Source of the DNA: an uncultured Bacteroidales bacterium
GTDB taxonomy: Bacteria > Bacteroidota > Bacteroidia > Bacteroidales > WCHB1-69
Assembly (NCBI GenBank): GCA_900316305.1
Contig: ONCM01000026.1
Span: 1 to 64,000, forward strand
DNA: 64,000 nt
Reading direction: 5' to 3'
In this document: piece after piece, positions 8,777-18,528 of the stretch
Layout of the letters: every line of letters begins with the position of its first letter
How positions within the stretch are numbered: the stretch's first letter is position 1
The notes under the pieces: generated by a model
What the model was told of the DNA's origin: nothing
The model's input: only the letters and a program-made list of their open reading frames with translations
The model's database searches: none
Made by a program: the position numbers and the translations under genes

Positions 8777-10834
8777 ATGAGAAAACATATAGGTTTATAC
8801 TTACTAATCAGCATTCTAACGGTTTTTGCCCTTGATGTGCAAGCGCAAAACCAGCCTGACACTTCGCGCACCCGCAAGCTCAGTGAAGTCAACATCAACG
8901 CCAATTCCCCTCAAAAAGTTTTCACCGGACCTGCGGTGGTGCAACAGATCTCCGCTGAGCAAATCCGGGAGCTGCCAACCCTGCTACTCTCTGACGCTCT
9001 GAAGTATATGTCAGGCGTGGTGGTTCGCGACTACGGCGGCACCGGCGGCATGAAAACCGTCTCCGTGCGTGGACTCGGCACCCAGCACACCGGCGTGGCC
9101 TACGACGACATCGCCCTCACCGACTGCCAAACCGGCCAAATCGACCTTGGCAAACTCTCCCTTGAAAATGTCTCCTCCATCGCCCTCATCGTCGGACTGG
9201 ACGACAATCTTTTCGTTCCCGCACGACTCTTTTCCTACAGCAGTCTATTGAAAATCAACACGATAAATGTAATTCCTGTAAAACCGTTTTCTTTTCGGGT
9301 TGGCGGCACCGTAGGCATGTATGGGCTCTATGAGCTGCAGGCCGGCGTCACCCACAAGGTGCGCTCCAAAAAACGCGATGACCGCCTGTTTTACTGGAAC
9401 TTGTCGGCCGATGCCATGCGCTGCAAAGGCGACTACCCATACACCCTGCATTACGGCGGGGTCAACGACAGCGTCTCGTATGAAAGACGCAAAAACGCTG
9501 AAACAAAGACACTTAACACGGAGTTCAATGCCGTTTGGCAGATAGACCGAACCCAACGGCTGAACATTAAGCTCTACTACTACAACTCTGCCCGCGAACT
9601 ACCCTCCGCCACCATTTTCTACAATTCCGAGTCGCATCAGAAACTGTGGAACCAAAATGCTTTCGGACAGGTGCACTACCACAAGTATTTCAACGACAAA
9701 TGGGCGTATCAAGCCAACGTCAAGTTTAACTACGACTACACGCGCTACCTCGACCCCGACTACTTGAACATTGAAGGTTTCCTCGACAACCGCTATCACC
9801 AGCACGAAAGCTATTACTCTAATACTGCGTTATTTACGCCTTTCTCGGAAAAGGATTCCCTGAAGCATGTCCGGAAGCTACAATTCGCTTTGGCTCAGGA
9901 TGTTTTCTACCAACAGATGAAAGCCAACTCGTTGGAATACGAACATCCTGCGCGGTTCACTTCGCTCACCTCGCTATCGGCACTGTTTGAAGGAAACCGA
10001 TGGAACCTCAACGCCTGCCTGCTACTGACATACGTCAACAATATCATCAAGGAAAACCCAGATATTCAAGACTATATACATCTTTCCCCCGCTATCGGCA
10101 CTTCCGTGGATATGACAAAAACGTTGTACTTGCGCTTCTTCTACAAGAACATTTTCCGGATGCCGACCTTCAATGATCTATACTACCGTGAAGTGGGTAA
10201 TGTGCACCTCAACCCAGAGAAAACGCACCAGTGGGATCTCGGACTCGTGCTCAAAGAGGCACATCTGGCAGCCGGACGGATTACCGTTTCCACCACCTTG
10301 GACGGCTATTTTAACATCGTGAAAGACAAGATTGTAGCTTTCCCGTCGCACAACCTCTTCTCCTGGACGATGCTGAACTACGGCAAGGTCTATATTGCGG
10401 GGGCGGAGTTGAACACTTTCTGGCAGTACCGCATCACCAGCAAATATATCCTGCGGCTGAACGGCAACGTCACCTACCAGAAGGCTGTCGATCGCACCGA
10501 CCCCAACAGCAAAACCTACAACCACCAAATCCCATACACGCCACTTTGGTCCGGCTCGGCAAGTTTGAGTCTGCAAACGCCCTGGATCACGGTCACTTAC
10601 GCGCTCATCGGATGCGACAAACGGTACGCGCTGTCGCAGAACATCCCCGCCAACGAGGTCCCCGGCTACATCGATCAGAGCATCACGCTGAGCCACGACC
10701 TCAAGTTCCGCAACGATTCCATGCTCAGCCTCAAACTCGAACTGCTCAACATCGCCAACGAACAATACGAAATCATCCGCAATTACCCGATGCAGGGGTT
10801 CGGGTTACGGTTTAAGGTAGTATATGGGCTATAA
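8777..10834 (+). CDS. TonB-dependent outer-membrane receptor
   Basis: About 685 residues from ATG 8777, chosen because the signal peptide (MRKHIGLYLLISILTVFALD...AQAQ-type end) starts there and the promoter is just upstream. A plug domain follows (VQQISAEQIRELPTLLLSDA, then GGTGGMKTVSVRGLG, with the plug hallmark SVRGLG). The long beta-barrel has many aromatic-rich strands and ends in an outer-membrane type terminus (RFKVVYGL). It lacks the carboxypeptidase-like SusC N-terminal domain, so it is closer to vitamin or metal-chelate receptors (BtuB/FepA-like) than to SusC. The substrate cannot be told; no periplasmic binding protein or ABC transporter is adjacent. Confidence 0.88.
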   Translation: MRKHIGLYLLISILTVFALDVQAQNQPDTSRTRKLSEVNINANSPQKVFTGPAVVQQISAEQIRELPTLLLSDALKYMSGVVVRDYGGTGGMKTVSVRGLGTQHTGVAYDDIALTDCQTGQIDLGKLSLENVSSIALIVGLDDNLFVPARLFSYSSLLKINTINVIPVKPFSFRVGGTVGMYGLYELQAGVTHKVRSKKRDDRLFYWNLSADAMRCKGDYPYTLHYGGVNDSVSYERRKNAETKTLNTEFNAVWQIDRTQRLNIKLYYYNSARELPSATIFYNSESHQKLWNQNAFGQVHYHKYFNDKWAYQANVKFNYDYTRYLDPDYLNIEGFLDNRYHQHESYYSNTALFTPFSEKDSLKHVRKLQFALAQDVFYQQMKANSLEYEHPARFTSLTSLSALFEGNRWNLNACLLLTYVNNIIKENPDIQDYIHLSPAIGTSVDMTKTLYLRFFYKNIFRMPTFNDLYYREVGNVHLNPEKTHQWDLGLVLKEAHLAAGRITVSTTLDGYFNIVKDKIVAFPSHNLFSWTMLNYGKVYIAGAELNTFWQYRITSKYILRLNGNVTYQKAVDRTDPNSKTYNHQIPYTPLWSGSASLSLQTPWITVTYALIGCDKRYALSQNIPANEVPGYIDQSITLSHDLKFRNDSMLSLKLELLNIANEQYEIIRNYPMQGFGLRFKVVYGL

Positions 10835-10849
10835 TTGTTGTTACCCCCT

Positions 10850-10889
10850 GTAGAGACGTTTCATGAGACGTTTCATGAAACGTCTCTAC
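10850..10889. repeat. GTAGAGACG palindrome, copy 2
   Basis: GTAGAGACGTTTCATGA with an extra internal GACGTTTCATGA unit, then the complementary CGTCTCTAC. It lies 15 bp after the TonB receptor stop and may terminate its transcript. Confidence 0.8.
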
Positions 10890-10893
10890 AACG

Positions 10894-10958
10894 CCCATTG
10901 ACCATTGACCTTTAACCATTAACCTTCAATAACCAATAACCTATAACCTATAACCATT
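10894..10958. repeat. AACCATTAACC/AACCTATAACC simple repeat
   Basis: Imperfect tandem 7-11 bp units between the palindrome and the next promoter, of the same family as at 1264. Confidence 0.7.
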
Positions 10959-10966
10959 AAAAAATG

Positions 10967-10974
10967 TATCTTTG
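10967..10974 (+). promoter_or_regulatory. -7 promoter element of the DsrK-like gene
   Basis: TATCTTTGCGCCC, 18 bp upstream of ATG 10993. Confidence 0.75.
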
Positions 10975-10992
10975 CGCCCAAAATAAATAAAT

Positions 10993-12285
10993 ATGAAAGA
11001 CATTTCCTCCGACAGCATCCAAAAGGCCGTCAATATTTTGACCAAACACACAGACAGTAAACTACTTACGCACCTCAATGCCTGCGTGCACTGCGGATTA
11101 TGTGAGACCAGCTGCCTCTTTTTCAAGACATTCCAAGAGCCGAAATACATTCCCGGCAAGAAAGTTGACATGGTGTCGTCCATCTACCGCCGTTACTGCA
11201 CGTTTTTGGGCAAGACCGCACCTAAGTTGACGAATGCCAAAGAGTTGACGGAAGACTATATTGCGGAAATGGTGGATTCCCTGTTCGGCGCATGCACGAT
11301 GTGCGGCCGTTGCGTAAAGCACTGCTCCATCGGGGTGGACATTCCCTTTGTGGTACGCACGGGTCGTCGGATGCTGGCCACCATGGGTTGCGTGCCCGCT
11401 TCGCTACAGGCCACCGTGGATGCCGCCCTCAACACCAAGAACAATATGGCCATTCCAAAAGAGGACTTCGTCGATACCATCGACTGGATGCAGGAGGAGT
11501 TGCAAGACGAGCTAGAGACTGAAGAGACGCTCATCCCGCTGAACAAGGAAGGGGCAGAAATTCTCTACACGCTCAACCCGCGCGAGCCGAAATTCTTCCC
11601 GCTTTCCATCGCTGCCGCCGCCAAGATTTTCCACGTGGCCGGTGCCGACTGGACGCTTTCCGACGAAATGTACGACGTGACCAACTATGGCTATTTCTCC
11701 GGCAACGACGCGCACGCCAAGCAAATCGCCCAACACATGTACGACGAAATGGCCAAGCTGAAATGCAAAACCTTGGTTTTGGGCGAGTGCGGACACGGCA
11801 CACGCGCACTCCGTTGGGAAGCCCCCAACTATATGGGACAACATCCTGATTTCAAGATGATTTCCCTTGTAGAGCTGATTGAGGAATATATCAAAACTGG
11901 AAAAATAAAACTGGACAAAACCTTAAACACGAAAAAATACACGATTCACGACCCGTGCAACATCGTGCGTAACGGAGGGTTGTTCAATTCGTTGCGTTAT
12001 GTGGTGAAGCAGGCAGTGCCGGAGCTGATCGAGATGGATCCGTTCGGCAGCGACAACTTCTGCTGCGGCGGTGGCGGCGGCATGTTGGCCATGAGCGAAT
12101 ACAACGAACGCCGCCTGAAGATCGGCAAAATCAAAGCCGACCAGATCAAGGCGACGGGTGCCTCTGTGGTAATTACGCCGTGCCACAACTGTGCCGACCA
12201 ACTGACACAAATCAACCACGAATATAAGCTCGGTGTCGAGATTAAATCCGTGGCTGAGGTGGTGGCCGACGCAATCGTGTTGTAA
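10993..12285 (+). CDS. DsrK/HdrD-like Fe-S disulfide reductase subunit
   Basis: 430 residues. Two ferredoxin-type 4Fe-4S motifs are present: C31/C34/C37/C41 (CVHCGLCETSC) and C101/C104/C107/C111 (CTMCGRCVKHC). They are followed by a CCG domain with C322, then C357-C358-G, then C397xxC400 (CX34CCGX38CX2C). This matches the site that binds the unusual 4Fe-4S disulfide-reducing cluster of HdrB/HdrD and of DsrK/TmcB. The first CCG repeat is degenerate (only ECG at 265-267). In sulfate reducers DsrK works with membrane DsrM and reduces the DsrC trisulfide. Both a DsrC and a DsrM-like gene lie 7-9 kb away at 19006-20116. The partnership is inferred; glycolate oxidase or LutA-type Fe-S subunits are the alternative. 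Confidence 0.8.
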   Translation: MKDISSDSIQKAVNILTKHTDSKLLTHLNACVHCGLCETSCLFFKTFQEPKYIPGKKVDMVSSIYRRYCTFLGKTAPKLTNAKELTEDYIAEMVDSLFGACTMCGRCVKHCSIGVDIPFVVRTGRRMLATMGCVPASLQATVDAALNTKNNMAIPKEDFVDTIDWMQEELQDELETEETLIPLNKEGAEILYTLNPREPKFFPLSIAAAAKIFHVAGADWTLSDEMYDVTNYGYFSGNDAHAKQIAQHMYDEMAKLKCKTLVLGECGHGTRALRWEAPNYMGQHPDFKMISLVELIEEYIKTGKIKLDKTLNTKKYTIHDPCNIVRNGGLFNSLRYVVKQAVPELIEMDPFGSDNFCCGGGGGMLAMSEYNERRLKIGKIKADQIKATGASVVITPCHNCADQLTQINHEYKLGVEIKSVAEVVADAIVL

Positions 12286-12296
12286 ACCTAATAATT

Positions 12297-12797
12297 TTAA
12301 TTCTTCGGAGTCGGCGGCGCCTGTCCGGGCTTACCGGGGGTCAATTTGCCTTTGTATTTCTCGTCCAAAGCCTTACTGTCTGCATTATGCATTTTTAATG
12401 CATCTGGAAGCTGCATGATGACCTGTGCCTTCCATTCTTTGTTGCGCTTCACCATGTCCAAAGAACCTTCTTGAACCTGTATGGGTGTGGTTTTCACGTA
12501 CTTTACCTCCGCCGTAGTGTCAGTCAACTGGTTCACTTCCTTGATTTCAATAGTGGCGGGAGTATTCTTATATATATACGTTGAATCCATATTCGGCATG
12601 ATGACCTCTTCAATGACATGAAGCGTTTTTTCAATGGTCTCCTCCGAGGCGTAGGCTTCCGCCTCCTTGATCTGGTAGTTGCCCATGGCGGTCAGATACC
12701 CCATCGCAGCATTCTCAATCAGGGTCTGTTCGCTCTTGCAACCTACGGCAAAAAGGGCTATGATCATCATGCAAACGGCTATCTTTTTGTTTTTCAT
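12297..12797 (-). CDS. Small lipoprotein of unknown function
   Basis: 166 residues with a lipoprotein signal (MKNKKIAVCMMIIALFAVGC, lipidated Cys20). The mature part has a helix (LIENAAMGYLTAMGNYQIKE), then strands, an arrangement resembling NTF2-like or DUF4878 lipoproteins, and a Pro/Lys-rich tail. I do not recognise a specific family. It is convergent with the DsrK-like gene (11 bp between stops) and lies downstream of another lipoprotein gene, separated by a terminator. Confidence 0.75.
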   Translation of the reverse strand: MKNKKIAVCMMIIALFAVGCKSEQTLIENAAMGYLTAMGNYQIKEAEAYASEETIEKTLHVIEEVIMPNMDSTYIYKNTPATIEIKEVNQLTDTTAEVKYVKTTPIQVQEGSLDMVKRNKEWKAQVIMQLPDALKMHNADSKALDEKYKGKLTPGKPGQAPPTPKN

Positions 12798-12816
12798 AAC
12801 AGTATAAATGATAAAA

Positions 12817-12857
12817 AATAATGCCCACGTAAATCACGTGAGCATTATTATTTTTTT
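12817..12857 (-). terminator. Hairpin terminator after the lipoprotein at 12869
   Basis: On the minus strand AATAATGCTCACGT, 5-nt loop, ACGTGGGCATTATT and a T run. It lies 3' of the gene ending at 12869. Confidence 0.8.
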
Positions 12858-12868
12858 GAAAATGTTAA

Positions 12869-13666
12869 TTATTTAACAGCAACCAATTTTTTGGCAGCAT
12901 TTTTCTTGAGGTCACCCTTGGCAGAAGACATTTTCACATTGATAACATCAACCGTCATAGGAGCGGTAGAAGCGGCATCAACACCCACAGCACCCTCGTC
13001 TTCAACGAAAGCCTCGAGAGCGGAGAACATCGTACCGTTAACTTTAGCGGAAACGGTCAGAGCCGTAGCATCGAAAGCATTGACATTCAAAGTGATGTTT
13101 TTGCCCCACCAGTCACCGTAGGTGTTTTGTTGACCATCCACCAGATAGGTGTTCTCATAGTATTCAACGTATGCGAAGTCATCACCCAGCTTACCTTGAT
13201 CATCGGCAGTAGCGGAAGTGGAACCGCTGGTAACATAGGTAGCAAACATGGCAATAGGAAGATCACTCAAAGAGGTCTGACCAGCAGACACAGCCCAAGC
13301 CTCATAACTGCTGTACCATTTGCCAGAGATTGCAGCTGCATCATAGTTGGTGCCGTTGAAGGCAACTTTCACAGTGGGTTCAGCGGGAAGAGCCTCGAAG
13401 ATAGCGGTGTAGGTAACGTTAGCGGTAACGGTAACCTTGCGCGGGTTATCTTTCACGCCATCATCCCAAGTCACAAATGAATAGCCATCCTTAGGCGTAG
13501 CAGTAAGAGTAGCTTCAGTGCCGTCAGCGTAAGAGCCATCACCGACAACAGTACCCCATGCGTCGTTGTTAGCTTTCACCGTAACGGTCCAGTTTTTTGT
13601 ACAAGAGGTGAAAATCATACCTCCGGCCAGAAGGGCCATGCATAATACACTTAATACTTTTTTCAT
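12869..13666 (-). CDS. Lipoprotein with one bacterial beta-strand repeat domain
   Basis: 265 residues. The signal MKKVLSVLCMALLAGGM... ends at a Cys in the lipobox FTSC. Residues about 27-90 (TVTVKANNDAWGTVVGDGSY..., then YSFVTWDDG...NPRKVTVTANVTYTAIF) match the short beta-repeat widely found in surface proteins (InlB/Flg_new-like bacterial repeat). The rest is beta-rich and ends in a basic KKNAAKKLVAVK tail. It is probably an outer-membrane lipoprotein exposed at the surface. A terminator follows; no clear TAnnTTTG element was found upstream. Confidence 0.75.
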   Translation of the reverse strand: MKKVLSVLCMALLAGGMIFTSCTKNWTVTVKANNDAWGTVVGDGSYADGTEATLTATPKDGYSFVTWDDGVKDNPRKVTVTANVTYTAIFEALPAEPTVKVAFNGTNYDAAAISGKWYSSYEAWAVSAGQTSLSDLPIAMFATYVTSGSTSATADDQGKLGDDFAYVEYYENTYLVDGQQNTYGDWWGKNITLNVNAFDATALTVSAKVNGTMFSALEAFVEDEGAVGVDAASTAPMTVDVINVKMSSAKGDLKKNAAKKLVAVK

Positions 13667-13760
13667 AATACTTTTTTTTAATTAAAGGTGAATAATGATA
13701 ATCTTAATAAAAAAACGTCTTGTTAGACAAATATCGTCGGATAACGTTTAACTTCCGAAA

Positions 13761-14825
13761 TTATTGTTCGACATTTTCGTGTTCGCGCACCAGTTTGTCA
13801 TCGATGAAGATACGGCCACAGGCTTCACACACGATGATTTTCTTGTGCAGACAGATGTCCAATTGGCGTTGCGGAGGAATCTTGCTGAAGCAACCGCCGC
13901 ATGCATCACGCTCAATCTTCACGATAGCCAGACCGTTATGGGCGTTCTTGCGAATACGCTCGAAAGCGGCAAGCAGACGGTCATCGACCTTCGTTTTCAG
14001 TTCCTCAGCCTTGACCAGGAGTTCTTCCTCTTCCTTCTGCGTGTCAGCCACAATGACTTCCAACTCCGCTTTTTTGTGCTCCAAAACCTCCTGAAGCTCT
14101 TTCAAGCGCTCGTTGGTTTCAGCAATCTTGTTCTGCTTGTCCTGAATCTCGGCCTCGTGTTTCTCTTTATGTTTCTCAGCCACTTGGATTTGCAGATGTT
14201 GGAACTCGATCTCCTTGCTCAACGCCTCATACTCGCGGTTGTTGCGCACGGAGTTCTGTTGTTCCTCATATTTCTTGATAGAAGCGTTGGCCTCTTCGAT
14301 GTTCGTGTTTTCAGAAGCAATCTTCAGCTTCAAGTTCTTGATGTCCTCCGTGAATTTACTGATACGGGTGTTCAAACCTTCACATTCGTCCTCGTTGTCG
14401 CGAATTTCTTCCGGCAACTCACCACGAATCATGCGGATTTCGTCAATTTTCGTACAGATTTGCTGAAGATTGTACAGAGAAAGCAATTTCTGCTCAATGG
14501 AAAGTTCCTCGGCGGTGCTTTGGTTGGTCTCGTGTTTCTTGACCTCCACCACGCCGTCGGATGATTTTTCCACCGTCACTTCATCGTTCTCAATAATCGT
14601 TTCAACCACAGGTTTTTTCGCTGCCTTTTGCTTCGGCTTCGGAGCTTCTTCCACCACTTCAACCTCTTTTACAGGCTCCTCATGCTTCTCTTCCACCACC
14701 TCTTCCACTTGAGGAACTTTCACCCGCTTCGGAGTGATCTTCTTCATTTTGGGAACTTTTTTCTCCACTTTTGCACCTTTCGTGCCATTTTCAACGACTT
14801 CTTCGGCAACTTTTTTCTTGGCCAT
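13761..14825 (-). CDS. Zinc-ribbon coiled-coil protein (CT398/DUF164-like) with N-terminal extension
   Basis: 354 residues. Residues about 105-300 form a long charged coiled coil, followed by a C4 zinc ribbon (CGGC...CEACGRIF). This is the family found next to Nif3-like genes in Bacteroidales. Homologues usually begin near residue 105 (LSIEQKLLSLYNLQQI). Here about 100 extra residues precede it, rich in Lys, Glu, Val and Pro (PKRVKVPQVEEVVEE-type). The ATG at 14825 starts MAKKKVAEE and the frame is clean. It lies 30 bp downstream of the Nif3-like gene, with a possible internal promoter TACATTTG at 14903-14910. Function is unknown; a nucleic-acid-related role has been suggested for the family. 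Confidence 0.85.
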   Translation of the reverse strand: MAKKKVAEEVVENGTKGAKVEKKVPKMKKITPKRVKVPQVEEVVEEKHEEPVKEVEVVEEAPKPKQKAAKKPVVETIIENDEVTVEKSSDGVVEVKKHETNQSTAEELSIEQKLLSLYNLQQICTKIDEIRMIRGELPEEIRDNEDECEGLNTRISKFTEDIKNLKLKIASENTNIEEANASIKKYEEQQNSVRNNREYEALSKEIEFQHLQIQVAEKHKEKHEAEIQDKQNKIAETNERLKELQEVLEHKKAELEVIVADTQKEEEELLVKAEELKTKVDDRLLAAFERIRKNAHNGLAIVKIERDACGGCFSKIPPQRQLDICLHKKIIVCEACGRIFIDDKLVREHENVEQ

Positions 14826-14855
14826 ATTATATTCAACTATTTAATTATCAATTTA

Positions 14856-15953
14856 TTAGAAATAATTAACTTCTAATTTTTCCACTTTAGACATTAAGGT
14901 GGCAAATGTACTAAATTTTTCTTTGAGTAGATGGAAAATAATATTTTTTATAAAAAATTCTCCCTCGTAATGCCCAATATCCACCAAAAGCGTGCCAGAA
15001 TAGGACTTAAAGAAGTCGTGATACTTGAAATCGCCAGAGACGTATGCATCCGCACCCGAGGCAATCGCCAGATCGATGAATCCGGAACCGCCGCCGCCAC
15101 AGACCGCCACCTTGCGAATCATGCGGTCACCTGCACCACTATATCGGAAATGACTGAGTTCCATCTTTTCCTTGAGATATTTCAAGAAATCTACGGCAGA
15201 CATAGCCTCGGGCAGCTCCCCGATGCGACCGAGTCCGATGGTGCGACTCACATTCTCCAACGGCAACAGGTCAAAGGCGGGTTCCTCGTAGGGGTGATTC
15301 TCGTAAATAGTCTGGATAACAGCCCTTTGCAAACTGGTCGGATAGATTACCTCTATGCGGGCCTCTTCCACCTTTTCCAAAGTACCCTCTTGTCCAAGAT
15401 AGGGATTTGCCCCATCAAGCGGACGGAACTGCCCACCTCCGTTTATCGTGTAAGCACAGCTGTCGTAGTTACCCTGCACGCCGCATCCGATAGCGAACAG
15501 GGCGTTTTTCAGCTTTTCGGCATCCGCGGACGGCACAAAGACCACCAACTTACGGTACAAACCTTTTTGCGGGTCTAGAACTTTCACATTCTGCAACCCC
15601 AACCGCTCCGCAAAAGCGTCGTTGCCGCCGCCTTCACCGCTATCGATGTTGGTATGCATGGAATAGAGCACCATGTTGTGTGCCAAGGCTTTGCAGATCA
15701 TCGCACCGACGCGGTCGGTGGGCAAAATCTTGGTGATGCCGCGTTTCAGTATCAGCGGATGGTGCGAAATCACCATATTGCAGCCGTTGGCGATGGCTTC
15801 GTCGATGATCTGCTCCGACATCTCGAAACAGACCATCACACCGGTGATTTCCTGGTTCACATTCCCGCACTGCACCCCGCAGTTGTCAAAATCTTCCTGA
15901 AGGTACAAGGGGAATTTTTGTTCTAAATAGGTGGTTACTTCTTTGATTGTCAT
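14856..15953 (-). CDS. Nif3-like dinuclear metal-centre protein (YbgI/GTP cyclohydrolase I type 2 homologue)
   Basis: 365 residues, the long form with an inserted PII-like domain between the two Nif3 halves. Metal-ligand motifs are visible: SHHPLI near residue 65, HTNIDSG near 100, and the C-terminal GHYEGE segment. ENHPYEEPAFDL marks the PII-like insert. The biochemical role is not settled; the type 2 GTP cyclohydrolase label is only by homology. It is paired with the zinc-ribbon gene downstream. Confidence 0.93.
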   Translation of the reverse strand: MTIKEVTTYLEQKFPLYLQEDFDNCGVQCGNVNQEITGVMVCFEMSEQIIDEAIANGCNMVISHHPLILKRGITKILPTDRVGAMICKALAHNMVLYSMHTNIDSGEGGGNDAFAERLGLQNVKVLDPQKGLYRKLVVFVPSADAEKLKNALFAIGCGVQGNYDSCAYTINGGGQFRPLDGANPYLGQEGTLEKVEEARIEVIYPTSLQRAVIQTIYENHPYEEPAFDLLPLENVSRTIGLGRIGELPEAMSAVDFLKYLKEKMELSHFRYSGAGDRMIRKVAVCGGGGSGFIDLAIASGADAYVSGDFKYHDFFKSYSGTLLVDIGHYEGEFFIKNIIFHLLKEKFSTFATLMSKVEKLEVNYF

Positions 15954-15956
15954 TTT

Positions 15957-16028
15957 TTTGGCTTTTGGCTTTTAGCTATTAGCTGTTGGCTTTTGGCTAA
16001 TAGCCAACTGCTAACAGCCAATAGCTAT
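15957..16028. repeat. TTGGCTTTTAGCTATTAGC repeat, copy 1
   Basis: Alternating TTGGCTTTTGGC / TTAGCTATTAGC units and their complement give a long imperfect hairpin. It lies just upstream of the Nif3-like gene. Related copies are at 18898, 19326 and 29083. Confidence 0.75.
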
Positions 16029-16038
16029 TGTTATATGG

Positions 16039-16075
16039 CAAAAAAGGTGCTACAGCATCCTGCAGCACCTTTTTT
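16039..16075. terminator. Hairpin terminator after pnp
   Basis: AAAAAAGGTGCT... pairs with ...AGCACCTTTTTT around a short GC-rich loop. It has a T run on either strand and lies 3' of pnp. Confidence 0.85.
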
Positions 16076-16086
16076 ATAATTAGTCA

Positions 16087-18420
16087 TTAATCCATATCCG
16101 GAAAATCGGGGAGCTCCCGGCGTTCCTGACGGTGGCGTTGACCGTCGTGCTGGTTGCTGTTGCCGTGACGAGGGGCTCCGCCGTTGCGGTTGCCACCTTG
16201 ACGACCACGGTCGCGGTCACGATCACGGTCACGACCACCAGGACGTCCGCCGCCTTGACGACCGCCGTTGCCACGCGGTTTCTCTTCCTCATAACCTTCC
16301 GGTTTCGGAAGCAAAGCCTTGTGAGACAGTCTGTACTTGCCGGTCTTCTCATCGATTTCGATGAGTTTCACCTTGATCTTATCGCCCACGTTGAGCACAT
16401 CGGCCACATTTTCGATGCGGCGGTACGCAATCTCGGAAACGTGCAACAGACCGTCGGTGTTCGGCAGGAATTCCACGAAAGCACCGAATTCGGTGATGGT
16501 TTTGACCGTACCTTCGTAAATCTCACCCACCTCAGGCAGTGTGGTGATGAGCTTGATACGATCCATGGCGGCATTGATGTCGTCCACGTTAGCTGCGGCG
16601 ATGTCGATGACGCCGAATTCGCCAACCTCTTCAATATTAATAACCGTGTTGGTCTCACGCTGCATCTCTTGGATGATCTTGCCTCCGGGTCCAATGACGG
16701 CGCCGATGAATTCGCGCGGGATTTGCATTTGGACGATGCGCGGCACGAACGGACGATAGTCCTCTCTCGGTGCGGGCATAGCCTCTTTGATCTTACCAAG
16801 GATGAACATTCTGCCGCGGTGAGCCTGGGCCAGAGCCTCAGCCATCACTTCGGAAGAAAGACCTTTCACTTTGATATCCATTTGGCAGGCGGTGATACCG
16901 TCTTCCGTACCGCAGACCTTGAAGTCCATGTCGCCGAGGTGGTCCTCATCACCGAGGATGTCGGACAAGATGGCGTAGCGGCCGGTAGCCTCATCCGTGA
17001 TCAAGCCCATGGCGATACCGGAAACGGGCTTCTTCATCTTCACACCACAATCGAGCAGTGCGAGGGTGCCAGCGCAAACAGTTGCCATAGAGGAACTTCC
17101 GTTGGATTCAAGAATGTCGGAAACCAGACGGACAGTATAAGGGAACGTCGGATCGTCAAACGGAATCATCGGTTTGAGGGCGCGTTTGGCCAGGTTACCG
17201 TGACCAACCTCACGACGAGAGGTGCTGCCGATACGTTTCACCTCACCCACGCTGTAGGGCGGGAAGTTGTAGTGCAACAGGAAACGGCTGGTGCCTTCCA
17301 CCACAGCACCGTCAATGATTTGCTCGTCAAGCTTGGTGCCGAGCGTACAGGTGGTCAAAGACTGCGTTTCGCCGCGGGTGAAGATGGCAGAACCATGTGC
17401 AGACGGCAGGTAGCCGGTTTCAATCCAGATGGGACGGATGTCCTCGGTGTGGCGGCCGTCGAGACGGATGCGCTCGTCGAGGATCATGTTACGCATAGCG
17501 TGCCAAAGAATTTCGTCGTAGTAGCGTTTCACCATGACAGCCTTCTCGTCGCGCTCTTCCTCGGGAATAGTCTCGATGAAGTCGGCAAGAATCTGGTCGA
17601 AGTCGGCGTTGCGCTCCTGTTTGCCTTTGAAAGACTTAGCAACGGCATAGACTTTGTCGTAGAGTTCACTGTTCATGCGCTCACGGATGGCCTCGTCGTC
17701 AGTCTCGTGACAATATTCGCGTTTCGGATTGGCGGTGGGCACCTGTGCGGCGAGGTCGAGCTGAGCTTGGCACTGCACCTTGATGGCCTCCTTGGCGAAG
17801 TTGAGAGCTTCCACCATATCGTCCTCGGAGATTTCCTTCATTTCGCCTTCCACCATCATGATGTTGTCCATGGAGGCGGCCACGATCATGTCGATGTCAG
17901 AGCGATCCATGTCCTCCACAGTGGGGTTCACGACGAGCTTGCCATCCACGCGACCCACGCGCACCTCGGAAATCGGGCACTCGAAGGGAATGTTGGAGAC
18001 GGCGATGGCGGAAGAAGCAGCCAGACATGCGAGGCAGTCGGGCAGGAAGTTCTTGTCGCCAGAGATCAGCGTGACAACCACCTGAGTTTCAGCATGGAAG
18101 TTCTTGGGGAAAAGAGGACGGATAGCACGGTCCACCAGACGGGCGATGAGGATCTCATACTCGGAAGGGCGGGCCTCACGTTTGAAGAAACCGCCGGGGA
18201 AACGACCCACAGCGCCGTATTTTTCTTGGTATTCAACCTGAAGAGGCATAAAGTCGGTACCTTCTACAGCCTCTTTCTTGCAACACACGGTTGCGAGGAG
18301 CATGGTATTACCCATGGTGACCACAGCAGCGCCGTCGGCCTGCTTGGCCAGTTTTCCGGTTTCAATCGTAACCATACGACCGTCACCTATATCGAAAGTT
18401 GTTCTAACTCCTAAATTCAT
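16087..18420 (-). CDS. pnp: Polyribonucleotide nucleotidyltransferase (PNPase)
   Basis: 777 residues. PNPase degrades RNA 3'-to-5' by phosphorolysis and is part of mRNA turnover. Both RNase PH-like core domains are present ([21 protein letters not shown] in the first; [14 protein letters not shown] and [13 protein letters not shown] motifs in the second). A KH domain ([15 protein letters not shown]) and an S1 domain ([20 protein letters not shown]) follow. After the S1 domain (about residue 705) comes a 70-residue tail of Arg, Gly, Asn, Asp and Gln with RGG- and DRDR-type runs, which most PNPases lack or have shorter. rpsO lies upstream in the usual rpsO-pnp order, with a hairpin between them. 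Confidence 0.97.
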   Translation of the reverse strand: MNLGVRTTFDIGDGRMVTIETGKLAKQADGAAVVTMGNTMLLATVCCKKEAVEGTDFMPLQVEYQEKYGAVGRFPGGFFKREARPSEYEILIARLVDRAIRPLFPKNFHAETQVVVTLISGDKNFLPDCLACLAASSAIAVSNIPFECPISEVRVGRVDGKLVVNPTVEDMDRSDIDMIVAASMDNIMMVEGEMKEISEDDMVEALNFAKEAIKVQCQAQLDLAAQVPTANPKREYCHETDDEAIRERMNSELYDKVYAVAKSFKGKQERNADFDQILADFIETIPEEERDEKAVMVKRYYDEILWHAMRNMILDERIRLDGRHTEDIRPIWIETGYLPSAHGSAIFTRGETQSLTTCTLGTKLDEQIIDGAVVEGTSRFLLHYNFPPYSVGEVKRIGSTSRREVGHGNLAKRALKPMIPFDDPTFPYTVRLVSDILESNGSSSMATVCAGTLALLDCGVKMKKPVSGIAMGLITDEATGRYAILSDILGDEDHLGDMDFKVCGTEDGITACQMDIKVKGLSSEVMAEALAQAHRGRMFILGKIKEAMPAPREDYRPFVPRIVQMQIPREFIGAVIGPGGKIIQEMQRETNTVINIEEVGEFGVIDIAAANVDDINAAMDRIKLITTLPEVGEIYEGTVKTITEFGAFVEFLPNTDGLLHVSEIAYRRIENVADVLNVGDKIKVKLIEIDEKTGKYRLSHKALLPKPEGYEEEKPRGNGGRQGGGRPGGRDRDRDRDRGRQGGNRNGGAPRHGNSNQHDGQRHRQERRELPDFPDMD

Positions 18421-18466
18421 AATTAATTGATTTTAAGTTGTGATGAGATAACAGAGCATAACAAAT

Positions 18467-18506
18467 ATTCAAAAAGGCAATTTCCATCAAAATTGCCTTT
18501 TTGAAT
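18467..18506 (-). terminator. Hairpin between rpsO and pnp
   Basis: A 17-bp near-perfect stem (ATTCAAAAAGGCAATTT and complement) with a 6-nt loop and T run. It would terminate rpsO or act as an RNA processing site before pnp. Confidence 0.85.
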
Positions 18507-18528
18507 ATCAATGTAATCTTTTCTGAAA

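Noticed and set aside
16132..18414. 760-codon open frame on the plus strand opposite pnp
   Set aside because: It is the exact antisense of a well-conserved PNPase gene, has no recognisable domain and no promoter; codon bias of pnp explains the lack of stops.
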